This document shows positions 6,998 to 12,840 of a stretch of DNA of 13,505 bases, one piece after another. The position numbers were made by a program, and so were the translations under genes. Where the stretch lies: NCBI GenBank assembly GCA_027008885.1, contig JALVDQ010000124.1, forward strand, positions 1 through 13,505. Reading direction: 5' to 3'. Under the pieces are notes generated by a model. The model was not told the origin of the DNA, did no database searches, and saw only the letters and a program-made list of their open reading frames with translations. The number at the start of each line of letters is the position of its first letter. Position 1 is the stretch's first letter. Source of the stretch: Thiotrichaceae bacterium (GTDB taxonomy: Bacteria; Pseudomonadota; Gammaproteobacteria; Thiotrichales; Thiotrichaceae).

Positions 6998-8089
6998 ATG
7001 TCGGAAGTTACACGTGAACAGGTTGATGCATTATTAAAAGAGGTTGAGGATCGCTATCTTGAAAAAGATTTGCTTGCTGCCAATCAGGTAAAGGATGTAG
7101 ATATTAAGGGTGATACCGTCTTTGTGCGTATAGTGCAGGGTTATCCATCGGGAGAATACCGTGATGAACTGGCAAATGAAGTAAAGCAAAAGCTTGAGTC
7201 TGATGCAGCAATCAATAAAGCAGAGGTAACTGTAGAGCAGGATATAACAGCGCATACCGTACAAAAAAGTTTAAAGCGTATAGAAGGCATAAAAAACATC
7301 ATCGCAGTTGCCTCAGGTAAAGGCGGTGTGGGCAAGTCAACCACCTCGGTCAATCTGGCACTGGCACTGGCAGCCGATGGCGCAAGCGTTGGTATGCTGG
7401 ATGCCGATATTTATGGTCCGAGTCAGCCGCGTATGCTGGGTATTAGCGGACAGCCGGAATCAAAAGACGGCAAAACACTGGAGCCAATGGTTAATTATGA
7501 TATAAAAACCATGTCGATTGGCTTTCTGGTTGAAGAAGATACGCCAATGATCTGGCGTGGTCCGATGGTGACACAGGCACTCGAACAACTTCTGAACGAT
7601 ACCAACTGGGGTGATCTGGATTACCTGGTGGTTGATCTTCCTCCTGGAACTGGTGATACCCAGCTAACACTTTCCCAGAAAATTCCGGTCAGTGGTGCAG
7701 TGATAATCACGACACCTCAGGATATTGCCCTGCTGGATGCTCGCAAGGGTCTGAAAATGTTTGAAAAAGTCGAAGTCCCTGTGCTCGGTGTGGTTGAAAA
7801 TATGAGCATTCACATCTGTTCAGAATGTGGACATGCCGAACACATCTTCGGTGAAGGTGGCGGCAAGCGCATGGCAGAAGAGACAGACGTTGACTATCTG
7901 GGAGCATTACCACTTGATTTGACAATCTGCCAGCAAACCGACGAAGGCAAGCCAACCGTTGTCGCTGATCCAGATAGCAAGAATGCTGAACTGTATAAGG
8001 AAATATCGCGTCGCATGTCGGCTCGACTGGCAGCACAGGGTAAGGATTACAGTACCAAATTCCCGAATATTGTTATTCAAAATACCTAG
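6998..8089 (+). CDS. apbC: Mrp/ApbC-type Fe-S cluster carrier ATPase
   Basis: This cytoplasmic P-loop ATPase of the Mrp/Nbp35 family binds and delivers [4Fe-4S] clusters to apoproteins. The 363-residue length is close to E. coli Mrp (369). An N-terminal MIP18/DUF59 domain (about 5-85, with GYPSGEYRDEL) precedes the ATPase domain. The deviant Walker A is GKGGVGKST at 107-115. DADIYGPSQPRMLG follows, and VDLPPGTGD is the Walker B/switch region. The bridging cluster-binding pair C274-S-E-C277 is intact. The ATG at 6998 follows GGGAG (6985-6989) by eight bases. A TTG at 6983 would include that site in the coding region. It leads the run mrp-moaD-moaE; in E. coli it neighbours metG. Confidence 0.96.
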   Translation: MSEVTREQVDALLKEVEDRYLEKDLLAANQVKDVDIKGDTVFVRIVQGYPSGEYRDELANEVKQKLESDAAINKAEVTVEQDITAHTVQKSLKRIEGIKNIIAVASGKGGVGKSTTSVNLALALAADGASVGMLDADIYGPSQPRMLGISGQPESKDGKTLEPMVNYDIKTMSIGFLVEEDTPMIWRGPMVTQALEQLLNDTNWGDLDYLVVDLPPGTGDTQLTLSQKIPVSGAVIITTPQDIALLDARKGLKMFEKVEVPVLGVVENMSIHICSECGHAEHIFGEGGGKRMAEETDVDYLGALPLDLTICQQTDEGKPTVVADPDSKNAELYKEISRRMSARLAAQGKDYSTKFPNIVIQNT

Positions 8090-8098
8090 ATTGGGTAG

Positions 8099-8125
8099 GT
8101 CGGGTTAGCCCCAGCGTAACCCGAC
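8099..8125. repeat. REP-like palindrome between mrp and moaD
   Basis: gtcgggtta (8099-8107) and taacccgac (8117-8125) form a perfect 9-bp stem around a nine-base loop. This gtcgggtta-type repeat is common between genes in gammaproteobacteria (recollection). There is no T-run, so it more likely stabilises or divides the transcript than terminates it. Confidence 0.65.
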
Positions 8126-8192
8126 AGGATCGTGGTGCTATATTGGATTATGCTATACCAGTCCAGACTTTATAACAGGTTGATTTTATCTT

Positions 8193-8435
8193 ATGAGTAT
8201 TAAAGTTTTATATTTTGCCAGCTTAAGAGAGGACATAGGGCGCGCCAGTGACCTGATTGAAGATACAGGTCAAACTGGTTCGCTCACAATTGCCCAGCTC
8301 TGGATAAAAGCAACCGGAAGAAACACAATTCCTGATGAATTACTGGTTGCACTAAATCAGGAATACACCGACATACAGGCAAGCGTCAAAGACGGTGATG
8401 AGGTGGCGTTTTTCCCGCCAGTGACAGGTGGATAG
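8193..8435 (+). CDS. moaD: Molybdopterin synthase small (sulfur carrier) subunit
   Basis: This is the ubiquitin-like sulfur carrier of molybdenum cofactor synthesis. Its C-terminal glycine is adenylated by MoeB, then thiocarboxylated, and donates sulfur to precursor Z within the MoaD2-MoaE2 complex. The 80-residue product starts MSIKVLYFASLRE, has the buried core motif ALNQEY and ends DGDEVAFFPPVTGG. The PPVTGG tail with terminal Gly-Gly is diagnostic. The Shine-Dalgarno is weak. The stop overlaps the start of moaE by eight bases, suggesting coupled translation and equal subunit output. It lies 103 bp downstream of mrp, with a palindromic repeat between. Confidence 0.96.
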   Translation: MSIKVLYFASLREDIGRASDLIEDTGQTGSLTIAQLWIKATGRNTIPDELLVALNQEYTDIQASVKDGDEVAFFPPVTGG

Positions 8436-8874
8436 TTTGCGCCTGATCAAGATTGTTGATACAGGTTTTGATCCCTGGAAATACCAGCAAGACTATCAAC
8501 AACAGAGTATGTCAGGTAAAACCGACTTCGGCGCCACTGCCAGTTTTATCGGCACCATGCGCGACTTCAATGAAGGCGATGATGTCAGCAGCATGGTGCT
8601 GGAGCACTATCCGGCAATGACTGAAAAGCAGCTCAACCGGATTGTCGATGAAGCCTGTCACAAATGGGCTATTCAAAACACACTGATAGTCCACCGCGTT
8701 GGTGAAATCTTACCCGCCGAGCCAATTGTTCTGGTTGCCGTCTGGTCTGCACACCGGGCAGCCGCCTTCGATGCCTGTCGCTTTTTAATGGAAGCATTAA
8801 AACACCAGGCACCTTTCTGGAAAAAAGAAAACCTGCGGACAGGCACAACACGCTGGGTCGAAAAGAACACTTGA
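8428..8874 (+). CDS. moaE: Molybdopterin synthase catalytic subunit
   Basis: This large subunit of molybdopterin synthase turns cyclic pyranopterin monophosphate into molybdopterin using sulfur from MoaD. The 148-residue length is normal. Conserved landmarks are FIGTMRDF (40-47), LEHYPAMTEK (58-67), HRVGEI, SAHRAAAFDACRFLMEALK and PFWKKE. R45, K125 and K132 keep the relative spacing of the E. coli active-site R39, K119 and K126. The GTG at 8428 lies inside the end of moaD and gives a family-like N-terminus; a TTG at 8437 is an alternative. Other MoCo genes (moaA, moaC, moeB) are not in the window. Confidence 0.96.
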   Translation: MDSLRLIKIVDTGFDPWKYQQDYQQQSMSGKTDFGATASFIGTMRDFNEGDDVSSMVLEHYPAMTEKQLNRIVDEACHKWAIQNTLIVHRVGEILPAEPIVLVAVWSAHRAAAFDACRFLMEALKHQAPFWKKENLRTGTTRWVEKNT

Positions 8875-8899
8875 AATATCACCTGATTGCTCCTATAAA
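8871..8899 (+). promoter_or_regulatory. Sigma70-type promoter for the DUF533 gene
   Basis: TTGAAA (8871-8876) and TATAAA (8894-8899) have an ideal 17-bp spacer, each matching 5 of 6 consensus bases. The -35 overlaps the moaE stop codon. Transcription would begin near 8906, just before the ribosome binding site AAAGGAG (8916-8922). The downstream gene can therefore be expressed independently of moaE. Confidence 0.6.
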
Positions 8900-8932
8900 C
8901 ATCAGTATTATTAGCAAAGGAGCAGTATCAAA

Positions 8933-9652
8933 ATGGACTCACAATCATTTCTTGACGAATTACTTAAAACAGCTAAAAGTTATGCAGACCAGGGACGCAA
9001 GCTGGCCGAAGAAAAGCTGCAAATTCCTGCTGAAGGTGAGGCTCGTGATGCCAAACTGGATGGCATGAAAAAAGGTGCGATAGCCGCAGGCGTTCTGGCA
9101 TTGCTGCTGGGTACAGGCGCGGGTCGTCGGGTAACAGGTTCGGCTCTAAAAATAGGCAGTCTCGCAGCAATTGGTGGACTGGGCTGGAAAGCCTACCAAA
9201 ACTGGATCAATCAAAAACAGGATGCTGCCGAAGAAGTCAAGGAAATGGCAGAAAATGCCCGGGTCATCCCGATTAATGATCTCGACGAAGACGAAGCCAA
9301 CAAGCGTAGCCAAATCCTCCTGAAAGCCATGATTGCTGCAGCCAAGGCAGATGGTCACATAGATAAAAAAGAAATCGCAGCGATTGATGAACAAATCGAA
9401 AAACTTAATTTAAGTAGCGAAGTTGCGAACCTGTTAAAACAGGAAATAGACAAGCCACTGGATGTTAAAGACATTGCAGCCCTGGCTGAAAATAGCGCCA
9501 TTGCTGCTGAAATTTACCTCGTATCAGCCATCGTTACCGACAAGGAAAATTCCATGGAAAAAGCCTATCTGGAAGAACTGGCAAAAGCCATGAAACTGCC
9601 AGACGCGCTGGTTACCCAATTACAAACAGTCAAGGAAGAAGAACTTGCCTGA
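8933..9652 (+). CDS. DUF533/TerB-like (YebE-type) inner membrane protein
   Basis: The 239-residue product resembles E. coli YebE and the DUF533 family, whose C-terminal half has a TerB-like helical fold. The N-terminus (1-45) is charged and helical. Residues 47-90 are rich in Gly and Ala and hydrophobic (AIAAGVLALLLGTGAG, then SLAAIGGLGWKAYQNW), probably one or two membrane passes with a glycine-rich turn. The C-terminal part (about 120-239) has MIAAAKADGHIDKKE, the acidic-loop motif typical of TerB-like domains, then repeated helices. The molecular function of the family is not established, and tellurite resistance should not be inferred. The start follows AAAGGAG (8916-8922) by ten bases, and a good promoter overlaps the end of moaE. 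The last codons and stop are duplicated about 365 bp downstream. Confidence 0.88.
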   Translation: MDSQSFLDELLKTAKSYADQGRKLAEEKLQIPAEGEARDAKLDGMKKGAIAAGVLALLLGTGAGRRVTGSALKIGSLAAIGGLGWKAYQNWINQKQDAAEEVKEMAENARVIPINDLDEDEANKRSQILLKAMIAAAKADGHIDKKEIAAIDEQIEKLNLSSEVANLLKQEIDKPLDVKDIAALAENSAIAAEIYLVSAIVTDKENSMEKAYLEELAKAMKLPDALVTQLQTVKEEELA

Positions 9653-9772
9653 AATATTACCCAAACCACGGAATACACAGAATACACAGAAGAAAAACCA
9701 TAACTCCTTTCCGCATTGTTCCGTGTATTCCGTGGTTCTTCAAAAATATATAAAAAACAGGGGGGATGGGTG
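9642..9772 (+). repeat. 131-bp repeat, copy 1 (includes end of DUF533 gene)
   Basis: The copy begins in the last codons of the DUF533 gene (aacttgcctg). It then holds a palindrome with perfect 15-bp arms, aaccacggaatacac (9664-9678) and gtgtattccgtggtt (9723-9737), and ends with the A/T plus G-run motif at 9742-9771. It matches 10007-10137 with a few substitutions and two compensating one-base indels. The palindrome belongs to the ccgtggttctt-type repeats common in environmental gammaproteobacteria (recollection). Confidence 0.85.
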
Positions 9773-9775
9773 TTT

Positions 9776-9857
9776 CAGAAGACAGAAGACAGAGGACAGA
9801 AAACAGAGGACAGAGGACAGAGGACAGAGGACAGAAGACAGAAGACAGAAGACAGAG
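9776..9857 (+). repeat. Heptanucleotide tandem repeat, about 11.7 units
   Basis: Eleven full 7-bp units of cagaRga run from 9776 to 9852, plus a partial unit. Order: two cagaaga, one cagagga, one cagaaaa, four cagagga, three cagaaga, then cagag. The strand is purine-rich throughout. It begins four bases after copy 1 of the 131-bp repeat. Because seven is not a multiple of three, all frames stay open and give artefactual Arg/Gln/Thr/Glu/Asp-rich peptides. Confidence 0.92.
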
Positions 9858-9866
9858 CTTTTTTCT

Positions 9867-9930
9867 CGTTCCCACCGTTCCACGTGGGAACGCAGCCCGG
9901 ACGCTCCAGCGTCCCGTTCGTAACGCGGGA
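9867..9930. repeat. REP-like module of three consecutive hairpins
   Basis: Hairpin 1 pairs cgttcccac (9867-9875) with gtgggaacg (9884-9892). Hairpin 2 pairs ggacgc (9899-9904) with gcgtcc (9909-9914). Hairpin 3 pairs tcccgtt (9912-9918) with aacgcggga (9922-9930), allowing a two-base bulge, so hairpins 2 and 3 are mutually exclusive at their edge. The gttcccac and ggacgctccagcgtcc blocks are familiar gammaproteobacterial intergenic repeats (recollection). Confidence 0.7.
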
Positions 9931-9973
9931 TGGCGCGGTATTAACCACCACTCCTGCAGATTTGAGCCTTGAT

Positions 9974-10000
9974 GGTCGGTTCCGCAAAGCTACACCGACC
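9974..10000. repeat. REP-like palindrome
   Basis: ggtcggt (9974-9980) and accgacc (9994-10000) form a 7-bp stem with a 13-base loop. It resembles in style the gtcgggtta palindrome after mrp and lies directly before copy 2 of the 131-bp repeat. Confidence 0.55.
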
Positions 10001-10006
10001 CTACCT

Positions 10007-10137
10007 AACTTGCCTGAAAATATTACCTAAACCACGGAATACACAGAATACACAGAAGAAAAATCATAACCTCTTTCCGCATTGTTCCGTGTATTCCGTG
10101 GTTCTTAAAAATATATAAAAAACAGGGGGGGTGGGTG
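10007..10137 (+). repeat. 131-bp repeat, copy 2
   Basis: This is a near-identical copy of 9642-9772, including aacttgcctga, which in copy 1 is the coding end of the DUF533 gene. Palindrome arms lie at 10030-10044 and 10089-10103. The A/T plus G-run motif at 10107-10136 has seven G followed by tgggt. The copy is followed by sequence without recognisable repeats. Confidence 0.85.
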
Positions 10138-10267
10138 GCAGGTTGATTACGCTAAATCGCAAACGCACTTTAAATCTCATTCACACCTTTAACGCCACTG
10201 CTGATTAAATATCATTCAATTTCTCTTTTAAATTCGCTGGTTCAGTTTTCAGACAGCCAAATGCCTG
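10138..10267. other. A/T-rich spacer, nothing recognised
   Basis: About 130 bp between the second 131-bp repeat and the candidate small RNA. I see no gene, repeat or clear promoter pair, apart from T-rich sequence near 10245-10250 that could be a poor -35 for the TATTAT at 10268-10273. Confidence 0.4.
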
Positions 10268-10279
10268 TATTATTTACCC

Positions 10280-10343
10280 CGCTAACAACAAGAAGAGTCG
10301 CTTAAGCGACCGAATATTCACGGGCTTCGGCCCGTTTTTTTTT
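10280..10343 (+). ncRNA. Candidate small RNA or pssA leader attenuator
   Basis: A TATTAT hexamer (10268-10273) could start a transcript near 10280. It would have an unstructured A-rich 5' end, a perfect palindromic stem gtcgctt/aagcgac (10297-10310) and a UUCG-capped terminator with nine U. This short layout is typical of small RNAs or attenuated leaders. No -35 is clear and I recognise no RNA family, so the call rests on structure alone. Confidence 0.35.
10320..10343 (+). terminator. Rho-independent terminator with UUCG tetraloop
   Basis: acgggc (10320-10325), loop ttcg, then gcccgt (10330-10335), followed by T at 10335-10343. This is the only classical intrinsic terminator I see in the window. 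It lies 668 bp after the DUF533 stop and 81 bp before pssA, so it ends either read-through from the repeat island or a short local transcript. Confidence 0.88.
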
Positions 10344-10406
10344 GCCTGAAATTTATGCTTTATGGCTTGTCTAAAAATCAAACAATCATGTTAATTAAGC
10401 CTGACT

Positions 10407-10412
10407 TATGAT
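10407..10412 (+). promoter_or_regulatory. Possible -10 element for pssA
   Basis: TATGAT here would place the transcription start near 10419, only about five bases before the pssA ATG at 10424. No good -35 lies 16-18 bp upstream. If real, the message would be almost leaderless, which would agree with the absent ribosome binding site. Confidence 0.25.
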
Positions 10413-10423
10413 ACAAATAGGGC

Positions 10424-11173
10424 ATGACTGAAATTAAAAAAACACCACCTAAAGGTATTTACCTGCTACCTAATCTTGTTACCACAGCGGCATTGTTTTG
10501 TGGTTTTTATGCCATTCTTGCCGGCATCAACGGACAGTTTGAAAAGGCGGCTGTTGCGGTATTCGTTGCCATGATCCTTGATGGCATGGATGGACGTGTC
10601 GCAAGATGGACGAATACACAATCAGAATTTGGGGAGCAATATGACAGCCTCTCTGATCTGGTTTCCTTTGGTCTGGCACCGGCACTTATCATGTTTCAGT
10701 GGGCGTTAGTGTATATGAAGGATGTCAGTATCACCTGGGGCAAGTTTGGCTGGATGGCTGCCTTTATCTATGTTGCCTGTGCTGCCTTGCGTCTGGCGCG
10801 TTTTAATGTGCAAATTGAAGAAGTGGACAAGCGTTTCTTTATTGGTTTACCCAGCCCTTCTGCTGCTGGCATTATGGTTGGCATGGTATGGATGCTGCAT
10901 GATCTGGATGTCTCCGGACGTTTTATACAGATTCCTGCCCTGATTATGACCATTGCCGCAGGTCTGCTTATGGTGAGTAATGTCAAATACAACAGCTTTA
11001 AGGATTTTGATCTCAAAAGCAAAGTTCCGCATATTGTGATTCTTGGTGTCGTTTTGGGTTTTGCCCTGATTCAGGTTGATCCACCCAAGGTTCTGTTTGG
11101 TATCTTTCTGGTTTATTCGCTCTCCGGTCCCTATAACTGGATTCGTGAAAAAAGACGCGCTTCCTTATCCTGA
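10424..11173 (+). CDS. pssA: CDP-diacylglycerol-serine O-phosphatidyltransferase
   Basis: This integral membrane CDP-alcohol phosphatidyltransferase makes phosphatidylserine, the precursor of phosphatidylethanolamine, from CDP-diacylglycerol and serine. The 249-residue product has the full catalytic signature: D53-x2-D56-G57-x2-A60-R61-x8-G70-x3-D74-x3-D78. The N-terminus IYLLPNLVTTAALFCGFYAI is typical of the membrane-bound type, unlike the phospholipase-D-like PssA of E. coli. Several hydrophobic segments follow, with SPSAAG near residue 145 and VKYNSFKDFD near 190. No Shine-Dalgarno is visible. It is followed 104 bp later by leuA; a pssA-leuA neighbourhood, often with ilv genes upstream, is known in beta- and some gammaproteobacteria (recollection). 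No decarboxylase gene (psd) is in the window. Confidence 0.95.
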   Translation: MTEIKKTPPKGIYLLPNLVTTAALFCGFYAILAGINGQFEKAAVAVFVAMILDGMDGRVARWTNTQSEFGEQYDSLSDLVSFGLAPALIMFQWALVYMKDVSITWGKFGWMAAFIYVACAALRLARFNVQIEEVDKRFFIGLPSPSAAGIMVGMVWMLHDLDVSGRFIQIPALIMTIAAGLLMVSNVKYNSFKDFDLKSKVPHIVILGVVLGFALIQVDPPKVLFGIFLVYSLSGPYNWIREKRRASLS

Positions 11174-11240
11174 TTACTTAGAAGCAAAAATCCTGAGTAA
11201 TAATTAGCGGGTTTATTAGTGCGCCGTCCCCAAACTTGGT

Positions 11241-11246
11241 TATAAT
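11241..11246 (+). promoter_or_regulatory. -10 element of a probable leuA promoter
   Basis: A perfect TATAAT sits 31 bases before the leuA ATG, preceded by TTGG, close to an extended -10. No -35 matches well at 16-18 bp. The start would be near 11253, too close to leuA for a leader-peptide attenuator such as the enteric leu operon has. Confidence 0.45.
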
Positions 11247-11277
11247 GCCTATATTATTTAACCCCCAGGTGAATCCA

Positions 11278-12837
11278 ATGAGCATACAAAATTCCGCAGA
11301 TCGTCTGATTATTTTCGATACTACTTTGCGTGATGGCGAACAAAGCCCGGGTGCATCAATGACTCTCGAAGAAAAGGTACGCATTGCCAAAGTGCTGGAA
11401 GAAATGCGTGTTGACGTGATTGAAGCGGGTTTTCCGATTGCCAGTCCGGGCGATTTTGAAGCGGTCAGGGCGGTAGCGAGTGCGGTAAAAAACAGCACGG
11501 TTTGCGGTCTGGCGAGATCGCTTGACAAGGATATTGAACGTGCAGGTGAGGCATTGCAAACAGCAGAGTCTGCGCGTATTCACACTTTTATCGCAACATC
11601 ACCCATCCACATGAAGGAAAAACTGCGAATGCAGCCAGACGACGTGCTGGCTCAGGCAGTCAGGGCGGTAACAAAGGCACGCCAATATACCGATGATGTC
11701 GAATTTTCGGCAGAGGACGCCGGGCGTTCAGAGCTGGATTTTCTGTGTCGTGTGGTGGAAGCGGCAATTAATGCCGGCGCGAGCACCATAAATATTCCCG
11801 ATACGGTGGGTTACAATATTCCACACCAGTTTGGCGAAATGCTCAGGCAGTTGATCGAGCGTGTACCAAATTCGGACAAAGCCATTTTTTCAGTGCATTG
11901 TCATAATGATCTGGGGCTTGCCGTTGCCAATTCTCTGGCATCCGTGTTAAATGGTGCGCGACAGGTTGAATGTACCATTAACGGGCTGGGAGAGCGCGCC
12001 GGCAATGCCTCACTTGAAGAAGTCGTCATGGCAGTACGCACCCGTCAGGATGTATTTGATTGTGACAGCAATATCAATGCCACGGTGATACTGCCCGCAT
12101 CCCGCCTGGTGTCTTCCATTACCGGTTTTCCGGTGCAGCCAAACAAGGCAATCGTGGGCAAAAATGCGTTTGCGCATGAATCGGGGATTCATCAGGATGG
12201 CGTACTAAAATCGCGTGAAACCTACGAAATTATGCGCGCCCAGGATGTCGGCTGGTCAGATAATAAAATCGTTCTGGGCAAACATTCAGGGCGAAGTGCC
12301 TTGCGTTCCCGACTACAGGAAATCGGCATTAAGCTGGACAGCGAAGAAGCCCTGAATGCCGCCTTTTCACGCTTTAAGGAAGTGGCAGATCGCAAACACG
12401 AAATTTTTGATGAAGATTTGCGCGTCATTGCACTCGAATCACAGGCAGCGCTTGAGCATACCCGTTATCATCTGGTTTCATCCTGGGTTTGCTCTGAAAC
12501 GGGTGAAACACCCTTTGCCAAAGTGGTACTAAAAGTGGACGGCAAGGAGGTTCAGGGTGAAGCGCACGGTGGAGGCTCCGTTGATGCGGTTTTTTCTGCC
12601 ATCAAGACCATTGTAAAAGACCATGGAACACTGGAGCTTTACTCGGTAAACAGTATTACCAGTGGCACAGACGCACAAGGCGAGGTTACGGTGCGTCTCG
12701 CCAAAGAGGGTCGTCAGGTATACGGTAATGGCGCTGATCCAGACATTGTTATTGCTTCTGCCTATGCCTATCTCGATGCGCTTAACAAGCTGGCAATGGC
12801 GACCGAGCGTGAACATCCTCAACATAGTGGTGTGTAG
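11278..12837 (+). CDS. leuA: 2-isopropylmalate synthase
   Basis: This first committed enzyme of leucine synthesis condenses acetyl-CoA with 2-ketoisovalerate. The 519-residue product is near the 523 of E. coli LeuA. It has the DRE-TIM barrel opening [13 protein letters not shown] (metal ligand D14, R18), metal ligands H207 and H209 in [10 protein letters not shown]243 in GERAGNAS, then HESGIHQDG and [13 protein letters not shown]. The C-terminal regulatory domain (about 395-519) includes [16 protein letters not shown] and SGTDAQGEV, the region where leucine feedback inhibition occurs. The ATG at 11278 follows AGGTG (11267-11271) by six bases; an in-frame ATG at 11236 would only add unconserved residues. 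The next gene begins three bases after the stop in the same frame. Confidence 0.97.
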   Translation: MSIQNSADRLIIFDTTLRDGEQSPGASMTLEEKVRIAKVLEEMRVDVIEAGFPIASPGDFEAVRAVASAVKNSTVCGLARSLDKDIERAGEALQTAESARIHTFIATSPIHMKEKLRMQPDDVLAQAVRAVTKARQYTDDVEFSAEDAGRSELDFLCRVVEAAINAGASTINIPDTVGYNIPHQFGEMLRQLIERVPNSDKAIFSVHCHNDLGLAVANSLASVLNGARQVECTINGLGERAGNASLEEVVMAVRTRQDVFDCDSNINATVILPASRLVSSITGFPVQPNKAIVGKNAFAHESGIHQDGVLKSRETYEIMRAQDVGWSDNKIVLGKHSGRSALRSRLQEIGIKLDSEEALNAAFSRFKEVADRKHEIFDEDLRVIALESQAALEHTRYHLVSSWVCSETGETPFAKVVLKVDGKEVQGEAHGGGSVDAVFSAIKTIVKDHGTLELYSVNSITSGTDAQGEVTVRLAKEGRQVYGNGADPDIVIASAYAYLDALNKLAMATEREHPQHSGV

Positions 12838-12840
12838 TTT

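Noticed and set aside
7707..8036. Antisense open frame within mrp
   Set aside because: It is a shadow of a strongly conserved gene, with no start signal or recognisable product.
9776..9857. CRISPR-like array
   Set aside because: Units are seven bases with no spacers and no cas genes nearby; it is a simple tandem repeat.
9645..10030. Overlapping open frames rich in Arg, Gln, Thr, Glu and Asp (or Leu, Ser, Pro on the other strand)
   Set aside because: They are translations of the 7-bp tandem repeat, which cannot produce a stop in any frame; no gene evidence.
10107..10140. G-quadruplex at the G-run tail
   Set aside because: Only two to three runs of three G are present on the strand, so a stable four-run quadruplex is not supported.
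11236..11277. Earlier leuA start
   Set aside because: It overlaps the promoter -10 region and adds residues absent from the family; the ATG at 11278 has its own AGGTG.
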